Source: Streptomyces sp. TLI_171
GTDB taxonomy: Bacteria > Actinomycetota > Actinomycetes > Streptomycetales > Streptomycetaceae
Assembly: GCF_003610255.1 (NCBI RefSeq)
Contig: NZ_RAPS01000001.1
Coordinates: 3,348,001-3,412,000, forward strand
Direction of reading: 5' to 3'
DNA: 64,000 nt
Shown: positions 46,798-56,700 of the stretch, in pieces
Layout of the letters: each line of letters opens with the position of its first letter
How positions within the stretch are numbered: position 1 is the first letter of the stretch
Program-made: the position numbers and the translations under genes
The notes under the pieces: model-generated
The model's database searches: none
Seen by the model: only the letters and a program-made list of their open reading frames with translations
Told to the model about the DNA's origin: nothing

Positions 46798-47235
46798 GTG
46801 AAACAGCTCGTTCGCCGTATCGGCCAGACCGTTGCCCTCACCCTGCCGGTGATCCTGGTGACCACCGGCACGCTCGCCGTCACCCGCGTCCCGTGGGCCC
46901 CACCGACCGGGCTCGACCAGCAGGTGGTCGCGGCCTCCAGCGGCGACGGCACCATCGGCCGCACCTCCACGGCCCCCAACACCCAGGGCATGGCCCCGCA
47001 GGACGCCCTCCGGGTGGACCTGATGGAGGAGCTGAAGAACCACAACCCGGGGACGGCGCTGGACCTGCTGGAGCGCGCCGTGCGGGAGAACCCGTCGCTC
47101 GCCCCGTACTGCACCACGCTGGCCGGCGACCTCGGCCGCGCCGCAGTGAAGAAGTACCAGGGCGACCTGAAGCGGGCCCGCTCCTTCGCCCGCCCGGTCT
47201 GCGACGGCGCGTTCGCCGCCGGCGTGGTGGGCTGA
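46798..47235 (+). CDS. Small membrane-anchored hypothetical protein
   Basis: 145 residues. N-terminal signal-anchor (IGQTVALTLPVILVTTGTLAV), then a soluble helical part DALRVDLMEELKNHNPGTALDLLERAVRENPSLAPYC with two cysteines near positions 108 and 136. No recognised domain; the helical part has a TPR-like look. GTG start behind a -10-like hexamer suggests a leaderless transcript; followed by a terminator that abuts the next promoter. Confidence 0.75.
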   Translation: MKQLVRRIGQTVALTLPVILVTTGTLAVTRVPWAPPTGLDQQVVAASSGDGTIGRTSTAPNTQGMAPQDALRVDLMEELKNHNPGTALDLLERAVRENPSLAPYCTTLAGDLGRAAVKKYQGDLKRARSFARPVCDGAFAAGVVG

Positions 47236-47284
47236 CGGTCCGTCGCCCCGCGGCGACCGACCACGGCGACACGGCACCACGGCA

Positions 47285-47326
47285 CGCGCCGAAGCACCGG
47301 TCGCAGCACCGCGCGCCGAAGCACCG
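47285..47326 (+). repeat. 15-bp direct repeat, two copies
   Basis: CGCGCCGAAGCACCG at 47285-47299 and 47312-47326, 27 bases apart, in non-coding DNA just before a terminator. Confidence 0.6.
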
Positions 47327-47333
47327 CGCGTCA

Positions 47334-47361
47334 GGGCCCGCCCCGGGGCAGGGGCGGGCCC
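47334..47361 (+). terminator. 11-bp hairpin abutting the next -10
   Basis: GGGCCCGCCCC - GGGGCA - GGGGCGGGCCC; its last base is next to TATCGT (47362-47367) of the following gene. Confidence 0.75.
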
Positions 47362-47367
47362 TATCGT
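47362..47367 (+). promoter_or_regulatory. -10 hexamer TATCGT, leaderless
   Basis: TATCGT, six bases, ATG at 47374. Confidence 0.5.
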
Positions 47368-47373
47368 GGCGTC

Positions 47374-48129
47374 ATGACAGCCGACACCTCCGCCGCCCCC
47401 GGCTCCGCCGCCCCCGCCGTCACCCAGGCGGTGATCCTGGCGGGCGGGCAGGGCTCCCGGCTGCGGCCGTACACCGATGACCGCCCCAAGCCGCTGGTGG
47501 AGATCCCCGGCACCGGAACGCCGATCATCGGGCACCAGCTGGAGTGGCTGGCCGCCGAGGGCGTCACCGACGCGGTGGTCTCCTGCGGGCACCTGGCCGA
47601 GGTGCTGAGCGACTGGCTGGCGAAGGCCGAGCTGCCGCTCCGGGTGCAGACCGTGGTGGAGGGCGAACCGCTGGGCCGCGGCGGCGGGTTGAGGTATGCC
47701 TCGGCCGCGCTCCCGCGCCCCGCGGAGCCCTGGTTCGCCACCAACGGCGACATCTGGACCAGGTTCAGCCTCCGCGAGATGGCGGCCTTCCACCACGAGC
47801 GGGCCGCCGTCGCCACGCTGGCCCTGGCCCGCCCGCGGATCCCGTGGGGCGCGGTGGAGACCGACCGGTTCGGCAACGTGCTGGACTTCATCGAGGCTCC
47901 GCCGTCCCCGTTCCTGATCAACGCGGGCCTGTACGTCTTCGCGCCGGGCTTCCGCGAGCTGCTGCCCGAGGTCGGCGACCACGAGCGGACCACCTTCCCG
48001 CAGCTCGCCCGGGACCGCCGGCTGGCCGGCTACCAGCTGCCGCAGGGCTGCTACTGGCGGGCCATCGACACCGCCAAGGACCTCACCGAGGCCGCCAAGG
48101 AGCTCGCCGCCTCCCGCGACGCCCGATAG
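47374..48129 (+). CDS. Sugar-1-phosphate nucleotidyltransferase
   Basis: 251 residues. Signature QAVILAGGQGSRLRPYTDDRPKPLVEI is the nucleotidyl-transferase phosphate loop; LGRGGGLRYA and TNGDIWTRF supply the sugar-binding and Mg-binding Asp. The length, without a left-handed beta-helix, resembles mannose-1-phosphate guanylyltransferase-like or D-glycero-manno-heptose-type enzymes. Nucleotide and sugar are not determinable. Probably leaderless. Ends at a strong convergent terminator. Confidence 0.85.
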   Translation: MTADTSAAPGSAAPAVTQAVILAGGQGSRLRPYTDDRPKPLVEIPGTGTPIIGHQLEWLAAEGVTDAVVSCGHLAEVLSDWLAKAELPLRVQTVVEGEPLGRGGGLRYASAALPRPAEPWFATNGDIWTRFSLREMAAFHHERAAVATLALARPRIPWGAVETDRFGNVLDFIEAPPSPFLINAGLYVFAPGFRELLPEVGDHERTTFPQLARDRRLAGYQLPQGCYWRAIDTAKDLTEAAKELAASRDAR

Positions 48130-48148
48130 GCCGTCAGGACACGCAGGA

Positions 48149-48184
48149 GGGCCCCGCCCGGAGTCCGAACTCCGGGCGGGGCCC
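48149..48184. terminator. 16-bp convergent terminator
   Basis: GGGCCCCGCCCGGAGT - CCGA - ACTCCGGGCGGGGCCC. Confidence 0.88.
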
Positions 48185-48204
48185 GCGCGGTTGCCGAGCG
48201 GCCG

Positions 48205-49830
48205 TCAGGCGCCGCTCGGGGCCGAGCCGGGGCTCATGCCCAGCTCCAGCAGCGGCGGCCCGCTGCCCAGCAGCCCGCCGATCACGCCGTGCGAGGGCTG
48301 TGAGCGGGGGGTGGTCGGCGCGGCGCCCCCGGTGCCGGTGCCCCCGGCCGAGCCTCCGCCGCCGGTGCTGCCGCCGGTGCCCGCGCCGCCGCCGGAGTTG
48401 CTGCGCGGCGACTGGCTGGGCGACCCGCTCGGCTTGGCCTTCGGGCTGCTGCCACTGCGGCTCGGCGAGGGAGAGGGCGATGCCGGGGCCTTGCTCGGGC
48501 TCGGCGTCGGGGACGGCGCGGCGGGCGAGGGGGTCGACGACGGACCGCCGGCGGGGAACACCGGGGTGCCGTAGTTCGGCGCCGGCTCGACCGGGGTCTG
48601 CCGGCCGGTGCGGACCGCCGCGCCGAGCAGCGAACCGGACAGCAGGGTCAGGCCGACCACCACCGCGGTGACCACGGTGCGGCGGCGCAGCATCCGCCGC
48701 CGGACCGCGCCGGGAGCGGCGGGCCCGTGCCGGCGGAACGCCTCCAGGGCGATCCGGCCGTCCAGCGAGGCGAACGGCGCGCCGGCGATCAGCAGCGGGC
48801 TCCAGGCCGCGAGGAAGATCAGGTCGGGGGTGTCGTAGACCGGCACCGCCTTCCAGCTCACGGTGAACAGCAGCGCCGCGGACAGCAGCATGGCCGCGCC
48901 CGCCGCGAGCCGCTGCCACAGGCCCAGCAGAGTCAGCACGCCGATCACGATCTCGGCGAAGGAGACCGCCAGCCCGGCGCCGACCGGGTGGGCCATCGCG
49001 AAGTCCAGCAGCGGCTGGGCGGCCTTCCACGGGTGCAGCGAGGACAGCCAGCGCATCATCGAGCCGCGCTCGCCGCCGTCGAAGTACACCGGGTCGCAGA
49101 GCTTGCTGAACCCGGCGTACACCGACAGCGAGCCGAGCAGCACCCGCAGCGGCAGCAGCACCAGGCCGAGGTCGACCCGGCGGCCGGGGTACCAGGCGTG
49201 CTTGGAGCCCTCGGCGAGCGAGGACACCTCCGGCAGCTCGCCCTCGGGCTGCCAGCTGCGGCCGCCGACCCGGACCGACTCGTCCAGCAGGTCGGGGACG
49301 CCCACGTGCGGGGTCTCGCCGCTGCCGACGGAGCCGCTGCCGGCGGATCCGCCGCCGGGGCCGTACTGCCGCGGGACGGCCTGCAGTTGCTGGGTGTCGT
49401 CCTCCGCGTAGCCCTTCGCCGGGGCGGGCACGGTGTTCAGCCGGACCGCTTCCAGCAGCTGGGTGGCGGCGGTGTCGCCGGGCCCGGCCTGGCCGCTCCA
49501 GGTGACCACCCGCGGCTTGCGCCGGGGGGCCGCGCCGGTGACCGAGGCGGCGGTGATCCCGGCCAGCGCGGGGACCGCGGCCGCGGGCACCACGACCTGC
49601 GGGGTGACCAGCGGACGGACGCCGCTGTGCAGGCCGTACGGGTCGCCGAAGGCGGCACCGGCCGGGGCGTCGATCAGCGGGGCCACCGGGGCGGAGAGCC
49701 GGACCCGGAAACTGGCCTGGGTGCTGCTGAGCTTCGCCGGGTCGGACGGGACCCGGACCGTGTTGAGGCCCGGTCCGTCGTCTATCCCCGCGGGGCGCTG
49801 CCCGAGGCTCAGAGGTGTTCTGGTGTCCAC
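48205..49830 (-). CDS. DoxX-like membrane protein with disordered ends
   Basis: 541 residues. A hydrophilic N-terminal 210 residues without known domain is followed by a four-helix DoxX-type core: LGLVLLPLRVLLGSLSVYAGFSKLCDPVYF, AVSFAEIVIGVLTLLGLWQRL, LLLSAALLFTVSWKAVP, DLIFLAAWSPLLIAG. A further helix (TVVTAVVVGLTLLSGSLLG) leads to a Ser/Pro/Gly tail outside the membrane. DoxX relatives act in thiosulfate or redox processes, but function here is open. GTG at 49830 with only GAGGGG very close. Confidence 0.75.
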   Translation of the reverse strand: MDTRTPLSLGQRPAGIDDGPGLNTVRVPSDPAKLSSTQASFRVRLSAPVAPLIDAPAGAAFGDPYGLHSGVRPLVTPQVVVPAAAVPALAGITAASVTGAAPRRKPRVVTWSGQAGPGDTAATQLLEAVRLNTVPAPAKGYAEDDTQQLQAVPRQYGPGGGSAGSGSVGSGETPHVGVPDLLDESVRVGGRSWQPEGELPEVSSLAEGSKHAWYPGRRVDLGLVLLPLRVLLGSLSVYAGFSKLCDPVYFDGGERGSMMRWLSSLHPWKAAQPLLDFAMAHPVGAGLAVSFAEIVIGVLTLLGLWQRLAAGAAMLLSAALLFTVSWKAVPVYDTPDLIFLAAWSPLLIAGAPFASLDGRIALEAFRRHGPAAPGAVRRRMLRRRTVVTAVVVGLTLLSGSLLGAAVRTGRQTPVEPAPNYGTPVFPAGGPSSTPSPAAPSPTPSPSKAPASPSPSPSRSGSSPKAKPSGSPSQSPRSNSGGGAGTGGSTGGGGSAGGTGTGGAAPTTPRSQPSHGVIGGLLGSGPPLLELGMSPGSAPSGA

Positions 49831-49985
49831 ACCCCTCTAACCGGGTGACGGGCCCGGAGGACACTCTCCCGGGTGGATTCCGGGAGAGGATTTGAAGTGA
49901 TCATGGGAAAACCGATCGGGCCCGACCGGACCCGACCGGTTCACCGACGAAAACGACGGTCGGAGCAGCGCGCGGTGACGGAGCG

Positions 49986-50975
49986 TCAGCGCTTGGCGCG
50001 CAGCCGGGCGGCCTCGTACAGCACGATGCCCGCGGCCACACCGGCGTTCAGCGACTCGGTCTGACCGGGCATCGGGATCCGCACCAGCAGGTCGCAGGTC
50101 TCCGAGACCAGGCGGGACAGGCCCTTGCCCTCGGAGCCGGCCACGATCACCACGGGGCCGTTCAGCGCGTCCAGGTCGCCGATCTCGGCCTCGCCGTCGG
50201 CGGCCAGGCCGACCACCATCAGGCCGGCCTTCTGGTAGGCCTCCAGCGCGCGGGTCAGGTTGGTGGCGCGGGCCACGGGCAGGCGCGCCGCGGCGCCGGA
50301 GGAGGTCTTCCAGGCGCCCGCGGTCATGCCGGCCGCCCGGCGCTCCGGGATCACCACGCCGTGCGCGCCGAACGCGGCGGCCGAGCGGACCACGGCGCCC
50401 AGGTTGCGGGAGTCGGTGACGCCGTCCAGCGCCATGATCAGCGCGTCCTGCCCGGCGTCGGCGGCCCCCTCCAGCAGGTCCTCCGGGTGCGCGTACTCGT
50501 AGGGCGGGACCTGCAGCACCATGCCCTGGTGGTTCAGGCCGCCGGTCATCTGGTCCAGCTGCGGGCGCGGGGCCTCCATCAGCGGGATGCCGCGCTCGTT
50601 GGCGGCCTGGAAGGCGTCCCGGACCCGGTCGTCGGTGTCGATGAACTGCTGCACGTACAGCGCCGTGGCGGGCACGCCGCCCTGCAGCGCCTCGACCACC
50701 GAGTTGCGGCCCACCACCAGCTCGGCGGCGCCCGCGCCGCCGCGCCCGCTGCGCGGGCCGCCGGCCCGGCGCATGCCGGCGCGGGACTTGGCGTCCCGCT
50801 CGCGCTTGAGCGCCGCGTTGGCGGCGCGCTGCTTGGGGTGACCCTTGCGCTCCTCACCGCGCGGGGTCGGGCCCTTGCCCTGGAGTGCCTTCCGGCTGTG
50901 GCCGCCGGTACCGACACTCGCGCCCTTCTTCGACCCGGGGTTGCGGCGGTTCCTGCGCTGGCTGTTGCCGGCCAT
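49986..50975 (-). CDS. rlmB: 23S rRNA (guanosine-2'-O)-methyltransferase, RlmB/TrmH-type
   Basis: 329 residues. A basic, disordered N-terminal 80 residues (RRNRRNPGSKKG...) precedes the substrate-binding domain (VVGRNSVVEALQGGVPATAL) and the SPOUT domain with motifs LDGVTDSRNLGAVVRSAAAFGAHGV, VIVAGSEGKGLS and IPMPGQTESLNAGVAAGIVLYEA. Methylates the ribose of a 23S guanosine by SAM. ATG at 50975 with AGGAAG. Next to cysS on the same strand, the usual actinobacterial pair. Confidence 0.92.
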   Translation of the reverse strand: MAGNSQRRNRRNPGSKKGASVGTGGHSRKALQGKGPTPRGEERKGHPKQRAANAALKRERDAKSRAGMRRAGGPRSGRGGAGAAELVVGRNSVVEALQGGVPATALYVQQFIDTDDRVRDAFQAANERGIPLMEAPRPQLDQMTGGLNHQGMVLQVPPYEYAHPEDLLEGAADAGQDALIMALDGVTDSRNLGAVVRSAAAFGAHGVVIPERRAAGMTAGAWKTSSGAAARLPVARATNLTRALEAYQKAGLMVVGLAADGEAEIGDLDALNGPVVIVAGSEGKGLSRLVSETCDLLVRIPMPGQTESLNAGVAAGIVLYEAARLRAKR

Positions 50976-51058
50976 GGCTGTACTTCCTGTCTCTGCGTCT
51001 GCTTCGTGCGTGGGGGCCGCACCCATACAAAGGTACGGCCCCCATGCGCCCCGAGGGG

Positions 51059-52453
<1,395 letters not shown>

Positions 52454-52460
52454 AGCGTCC

Positions 52461-52466
52461 AGGGTA
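52461..52466 (-). promoter_or_regulatory. -10 hexamer TACCCT for leaderless cysS
   Basis: Minus-strand TACCCT, seven bases, GTG. Same element as before lysS. Confidence 0.5.
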
Positions 52467-52518
52467 GTGGGCGGCGGGGGGTGCCCCGCCACCTTCCGCC
52501 CCATTGGCGTGCCCTCGT

Positions 52519-52914
52519 TCAGAGGTTGTTCCCCACCACCTTGCGCGGGCTGAGCCGCACCACCACCCGCACCGCGTCCGGCCCGTCGAACCGGTAGTCC
52601 TCGCCGCGGTACTTGCGGGACAGCTCGTCGATCAGCTCCCGGCCGCCCTCGGTGGTCATGCTGACCTCCCCGCGCGCCTCGAAGTAGGTGTACGGGTCGT
52701 CCGCCGGATTGACCAGCAGGCTGATCCGCGGGTCGCGCACCAGGTTCAGGTGCTTGCGCCGGCCCTGCACGGTGGAGAACAGGATGTCGTCGCCGTCCCG
52801 CCGCACCCACACCACGGAGGACTGCGGGCTGCCGTCCGGCTGGACCGTCGACACCACCGCGTAGCTCTTCGCGTCCAGCAGTTCCTTGACCTTGTCGGCG
52901 AGTTCGACGCCCAT
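52519..52914 (-). CDS. PPOX-class F420-dependent flavin/deazaflavin enzyme
   Basis: 131 residues of the split-barrel pyridoxamine-oxidase-like fold: KSYAVVSTVQPDGSPQSSVVWV, ILFSTVQGRRKHLNLVRDPRISLLV, YTYFEARGEVSM. Members use F420 or act as biliverdin/quinone reductases; the substrate is not visible. ATG at 52914 with GGAGGA. It lies 43 bases after ispF. Confidence 0.88.
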   Translation of the reverse strand: MGVELADKVKELLDAKSYAVVSTVQPDGSPQSSVVWVRRDGDDILFSTVQGRRKHLNLVRDPRISLLVNPADDPYTYFEARGEVSMTTEGGRELIDELSRKYRGEDYRFDGPDAVRVVVRLSPRKVVGNNL

Positions 52915-52957
52915 GTGTCCTCCAGTGCCCGGTTCCTGACGTTTCGTCAGGGTCAGG

Positions 52958-53452
52958 CTAGGCGGCGGGCCGTTCGTAGACCAGCGCCGTGGCGATCGCG
53001 GCGAGTCCCTCCGCCCGACCGGTCAGGCCCAGGCCGTCGGTGGTGGTGCCGGAGACCGAGACGGGCGCGCCGACCGCGGCGGACAGCGCGGCCTGCGCCT
53101 CGGCGCGGCGCTTGCCGACCTTCGGGCGGACGCCGATCACCTGGACGGCGACGTTGCCGATCTCGAAGCCGGCCGCGCGGACCAGGCGCGCGGCCTCCGC
53201 GAGCAGCGCCACGCCGGCCGCGCCCGCCCACTCGGGGCGGGAGGTGCCGAAGTGCGCGCCCAGGTCGCCGATCCCGGCGGCGGAGAACAGCGCGTCGCAG
53301 GCGGCGTGCGCGGCCACGTCGGCGTCCGAGTGCCCGGCCAGCCCGGTCTCCCCCGGCCAGTCCAGGCCGGCCACCCGCAGCGGGCGGCCGTCCTCGAAGG
53401 CGTGCACGTCCACGCCGATGCCGGTGCGCGGAACGATCGGATCAGTAGCCAT
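52958..53452 (-). CDS. ispF: 2-C-methyl-D-erythritol 2,4-cyclodiphosphate synthase
   Basis: 164 residues. Metal ligands in GIGVDVHAF and [17 protein letters not shown], the [11 protein letters not shown] segment and the end [21 protein letters not shown] are diagnostic. Fifth step of the MEP isoprenoid pathway. Start overlaps the end of ispD by 11 bases, so the two are translationally coupled. The pathway feeds IPP/DMAPP, including for the polyprenyl synthase elsewhere in the window. Confidence 0.95.
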   Translation of the reverse strand: MATDPIVPRTGIGVDVHAFEDGRPLRVAGLDWPGETGLAGHSDADVAAHAACDALFSAAGIGDLGAHFGTSRPEWAGAAGVALLAEAARLVRAAGFEIGNVAVQVIGVRPKVGKRRAEAQAALSAAVGAPVSVSGTTTDGLGLTGRAEGLAAIATALVYERPAA

Positions 53453-54176
53453 CGGTGGCCCTCCGTCGGGCGAGTACGGCCTCGGCGAGCACGAGGTCCA
53501 GCGGGCGGGTGACCTTGAACGCCTCCTCGTGGCCGGGCACCACCACCACCCGGCCGCCGAAGCGCTCGATCAGCCCGGCGTCGTCGGTCACCTCGGCGCC
53601 CTCGGCGAGCGCCCTCTCGTGCGCGGCGAGCAGGCCCGGCAGGTCGAAGCCCTGCGGGGTCTGCACGGCGCGCAGGGTGGCCCGGTCCGGGGTCTCCAGC
53701 ACCGGCTCCGGCCCGGCCGGCTGCGGCTCGACCCGCTTGACGGTGTCGGCCAGCGGCACTGCGGGCACCACCGCCGCGGCCCCGGCGCGGACGGCGACGG
53801 CGACCGCGTCCACCACCTCGACCGGCACCAGCGGGCGGGCCGCGTCGTGCACCAGCACCACCCGGGTGCCGGCGGGGACGGCCGCCAGGCCGAGCCGCAC
53901 CGACTCCTGCCGGCTGGCGCCGCCCGGCACCACCCGGACGTCCTTGCCGTCCAGGCCGTGGCCGTCGAGGAGCGCGACCACCTCGGCCACGCCGTCCGGC
54001 GGCGCGCACACCACCACCAGGCCGACCGCCCGGCTGCGGGCCAGCGCCCGCACCGCGTGCACCAGCAGCGGCACGCCGCCGAGTTCGCGCAGCGCCTTCG
54101 GGGCGCCCGGACCGAGTCGCTCACCGCGCCCGGCGGCCGGAACGACCGCGGCGGCGAGCTGTGCTGAGGCGTTCAG
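53442..54176 (-). CDS. ispD: 2-C-methyl-D-erythritol 4-phosphate cytidylyltransferase, apparent CTG start
   Basis: 244 residues. The CTP-binding N-terminus [19 protein letters not shown] is essential and lies upstream of the first GTG (54074), so the gene must begin further up. Between an in-frame TAA and that motif there is no ATG, GTG or TTG; CTG at 54176 stands six bases after AAGGAG and gives [16 protein letters not shown]. Other motifs: [36 protein letters not shown]. Third MEP-pathway step. Overlaps ispF by 11 bases. Confidence 0.9.
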   Translation of the reverse strand: MNASAQLAAAVVPAAGRGERLGPGAPKALRELGGVPLLVHAVRALARSRAVGLVVVCAPPDGVAEVVALLDGHGLDGKDVRVVPGGASRQESVRLGLAAVPAGTRVVLVHDAARPLVPVEVVDAVAVAVRAGAAAVVPAVPLADTVKRVEPQPAGPEPVLETPDRATLRAVQTPQGFDLPGLLAAHERALAEGAEVTDDAGLIERFGGRVVVVPGHEEAFKVTRPLDLVLAEAVLARRRATDGY

Positions 54177-54414
54177 GTTTGGCTCCTTGGTGATGGTGGG
54201 TATGGCCCATGCCGAACGCGGATGCGCGAGCGGGCAGGCCCCCTTCCTGACTGCACGTTAGTGGACCCGTGCTCGGCCCTGCGCCATGCCACCACCCCTT
54301 CCGGGCATGGCGAAGCGCCCGAGGTGCCGTTCGGGCACCACCGGGCGCTGCGTCAGGACAGCTGTGTCGAGCTCGACCGAGGGCCGGGCCCAGGCCTCGG
54401 GTGCGACCCCGGGC
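54177..54414 (-). promoter_or_regulatory. carD-ispD intergenic region
   Basis: Nested hairpin at 54315-54348: outer stem GCGCCCG/CGGGCGC, inner GGTGCC/GGCACC, probably partial termination after carD. A second inverted pair CCATGCC...GGCATGG lies just beyond (to 54310). AAGGAG for ispD is at its downstream end. Confidence 0.45.
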
Positions 54415-54897
54415 TCAGGAGGCGAGGACCTCGTCGAGCAGCGTCTCGGCCTTGTCCTCGTTGGTGTTCTCGGCAAGTGCGAGCTCGCTCACCAGGATCT
54501 GGCGGGCCTTGGCGAGCATCCGCTTCTCGCCAGCCGACAGGCCGCGCTCGCGCTCACGGCGCCACAGGTCGCGGACGACCTCGGCGACCTTGATCACGTC
54601 GCCGGACGCGAGCTTCTCCAGGTTCGCCTTGTACCGGCGAGACCAGTTGGTGGGCTCTTCGGTGTACGGTGCGCGGAGCACCTCGAAAACGCGGTCCAGA
54701 CCCTCTTGGCCCACCACATCGCGGACGCCGACGAACTCGGCGTTCTCCGCGGGAACGCGAAGCGTCAGATCTCCCTGCTGCACCTTCAGCACCAGGTAGG
54801 TCTTGTCCACACCTTTGATCTGGCGAGTTTCGATGGCCTCGATCAGCGCAGCCCCGTGATGGGGGTAGACCACCGTGTCGCCAACCTTGAACGTCAT
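54415..54897 (-). CDS. carD: CarD-type RNA-polymerase-binding regulator
   Basis: 160 residues, near the length of mycobacterial CarD. N-terminal RNAP-interaction (Tudor-like) domain [26 protein letters not shown]-terminal helical DNA-binding domain with the conserved tryptophan in [21 protein letters not shown]. Stabilises open complexes at rRNA and other promoters; usually essential. ATG at 54897 with AAGGGG. A minus-strand promoter TTCGAG-N17-TATTCT lies upstream (54925-54953). Lies before ispD, as in other actinobacteria. Confidence 0.95.
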   Translation of the reverse strand: MTFKVGDTVVYPHHGAALIEAIETRQIKGVDKTYLVLKVQQGDLTLRVPAENAEFVGVRDVVGQEGLDRVFEVLRAPYTEEPTNWSRRYKANLEKLASGDVIKVAEVVRDLWRRERERGLSAGEKRMLAKARQILVSELALAENTNEDKAETLLDEVLAS

Positions 54898-54924
54898 GTG
54901 ACAGGACCCCTTCCGTGGCTTTCC

Positions 54925-54953
54925 AGAATAACACGCTTTTCGGCTGACTCGAA
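54925..54953 (-). promoter_or_regulatory. carD promoter
   Basis: Minus strand: TTCGAG (54953-54948), 17 bases, TATTCT (54930-54925), in an AT-richer patch. Confidence 0.6.
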
Positions 54954-55268
54954 GGGCGTTTTCGCAGGTCAGGGCAGGTTCCAGGGCTTGACAACCACCC
55001 CCGTCGCATGCTGCGACCGGTGTTCGAGGAGGGCTTCCCGCAGGTCGGAGGCGGTGCGACGGTGCGGCGAAACCTCTGGTCACACTCCCGAAACCATGAT
55101 TGGATCTTGAGTTTTTGCCCCCGACTCGCCGAGCGCCCCGGATCGTGATCGGACCGCGACACGGGGCCACCCCGTGAGAGCCGGATATGTGTGGTCGGTA
55201 GTCTGACCCTCGACCACCGACCGTGATCCGTTTCCGTGGATCATCCCCACCAAGGAGAAGTCGCCGCC
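54954..55268 (+). promoter_or_regulatory. Region between carD and the lipoprotein gene
   Basis: No gene seen. TAGTCT at 55199-55204 is a -10 candidate for the lipoprotein gene; AAGGAGAAG at 55251-55259 is its ribosome-binding site. Confidence 0.4.
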
Positions 55269-55943
55269 GTGAGCCGGAGCCTTCGACGCGGCGCTGCCGC
55301 CGCCCTCGTCCTCGCAGCGATCGTGCCGCTGTCCGCCTGTGCGACCGGCAACGACGCGGCCACGCTGGAGATCAAGCCGGACAACGCGGCGACGTCGATC
55401 GGCACCACCGTCAAGCTCAACAACATCGTCGTGGTCACCCCCGCGGGCACCGCCGGCGAGTACTCCGGGCCGGCCACCGTCACGGTCAACATCGCCAACA
55501 CCAGCACCGCCGAGGAGGTGCTGACCTCGGTCAAGATCGGCGACAGCACCGCGACCCTGACCGACAAGGACGGCGCCACCGTCTCCGGCGTCACCCTGCT
55601 GCCCGGCGAGTCGGTGCTGCTCGGCGCCGAGGGCTCCCCGGTGGCCCAGGCCTCCGGCGTGAAGGTGTCGGTCGGCGGCCACGCCAACACCACCTTCACC
55701 TTCAAGACGGCCGGCCAGGTCTCCGCCGACGCCGCCGTGCAGCCCGCCTCCGACATCTACAAGGGCTTCGGCCCCAAGGACGAGTCGAAGGCCTCCGCCA
55801 GCCCGTCCGCCTCGCCGACCGGCGGCGCCACCGCCTCCCCGGCGGCCACCGGCTCGCCCGCCGCGACCGGCTCGCCGGCCGCCGGCGCCACCGCGAGCGG
55901 CTCGCCGAGCGGCACCGCCAGCCCGTCGGCCTCCGCGCACTGA
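55269..55943 (+). CDS. Secreted lipoprotein (PCu(A)C/DUF461-like)
   Basis: 224 residues. Signal peptide with lipobox LSAC (cysteine 24) after [18 protein letters not shown]. The mature part is a beta-sandwich like that of small lipoproteins of the DUF461/copper-chaperone-like group ([23 protein letters not shown]), but the copper-binding Met/His motif is not seen. The last 50 residues are Ser/Pro/Ala/Gly repeats ([12 protein letters not shown]). GTG at 55269. Beside the pho genes, so a link to phosphate response is conceivable but untested. Confidence 0.8.
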   Translation: MSRSLRRGAAAALVLAAIVPLSACATGNDAATLEIKPDNAATSIGTTVKLNNIVVVTPAGTAGEYSGPATVTVNIANTSTAEEVLTSVKIGDSTATLTDKDGATVSGVTLLPGESVLLGAEGSPVAQASGVKVSVGGHANTTFTFKTAGQVSADAAVQPASDIYKGFGPKDESKASASPSASPTGGATASPAATGSPAATGSPAAGATASGSPSGTASPSASAH

Positions 55944-55952
55944 CACCCGGCA

Positions 55953-55988
55953 CGCGAAGGGGCCCCGCCGCGGCGGGGCCCCTTCGCG
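55953..55988. terminator. 18-bp convergent terminator
   Basis: Perfect palindrome starting CGCGAAGGGGCCCCGCCG between the lipoprotein gene and phoP. Confidence 0.9.
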
Positions 55989-56007
55989 CTGTCCGGACGG
56001 GTGCGGC

Positions 56008-56700
56008 CTACGGCTCGAACTTGTAGCCCAGGCCGCGGACCGTGACCAGGTAGCGCGGGGCGCCCGGGTCCGGCTCGATCTTCGCCCGCAGGCGCTTGAC
56101 GTGAACGTCCAGGGTCTTGGTGTCGCCGACGTAGTCCGCGCCCCAGACCCGGTCGATCAGCTGCATCCGGGTCAGCACCCGGCCCGCGTTGCGCAGCAGC
56201 ATCTCCAGCAGGTCGAACTCCTTCAGCGGCAGGTCGACCTTGGCGCCGTCCACCGTCACCACGTGCCGGTCGACGTCCATCCGGACCGGACCGGCCTCCA
56301 GCGCGCCCGGGGCGGCCGCGCCGTCGGCGCCGCCGTCCTCGCCGCGGCGGCGGAGCACCGCGCGGATGCGGGCCACCAGCTCGCGGGTGGAGTACGGCTT
56401 GGTGACGTAGTCGTCGGCTCCTATCTCCAGGCCGACCACCTTGTCGATCTCGCTGTCCTTCGCGGTGACCATGATCACCGGGACGTTGGAGCGGACCCGC
56501 AGCTGGCGGCAGACCTCGGTGCCGGGCAGGCCGGGCAGCATCAGGTCGAGCAGGACGAGGTCGGCTCCGTTGCGCTCGAACTGCTCCAGCGCGTCGGGCC
56601 CGGTGGCGGCGACCGCCACCTCGAAGCCCTCCTTGCGCAGCATGTACGACAGGGCGTCGCTGAACGACTCCTCGTCCTCGACCACCAGTACTCGGGTCAC
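56008..56700 (-). CDS. phoP: Response regulator PhoP
   Basis: 230 residues. Receiver domain TRVLVVEDEESFSDALSYML with phospho-acceptor Asp in LVLLDLMLPGLPG and lysine in YVTKPYSTREL; OmpR-type winged helix at the C-terminus (DLLEMLLRNAGRVLTRMQLIDRVWG, VHVKRLRAKIE, TVRGLGYKFEP). Master regulator of phosphate starvation and, in streptomycetes, of antibiotic production. GTG at 56700 overlaps the phoR stop by four bases (GTGA), so it is translationally coupled. Confidence 0.95.
   Translation of the reverse strand: MTRVLVVEDEESFSDALSYMLRKEGFEVAVAATGPDALEQFERNGADLVLLDLMLPGLPGTEVCRQLRVRSNVPVIMVTAKDSEIDKVVGLEIGADDYVTKPYSTRELVARIRAVLRRRGEDGGADGAAAPGALEAGPVRMDVDRHVVTVDGAKVDLPLKEFDLLEMLLRNAGRVLTRMQLIDRVWGADYVGDTKTLDVHVKRLRAKIEPDPGAPRYLVTVRGLGYKFEP

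Noticed and set aside
47285..47326. CRISPR-like repeat
   Set aside because: Only two 15-bp copies, no further units.
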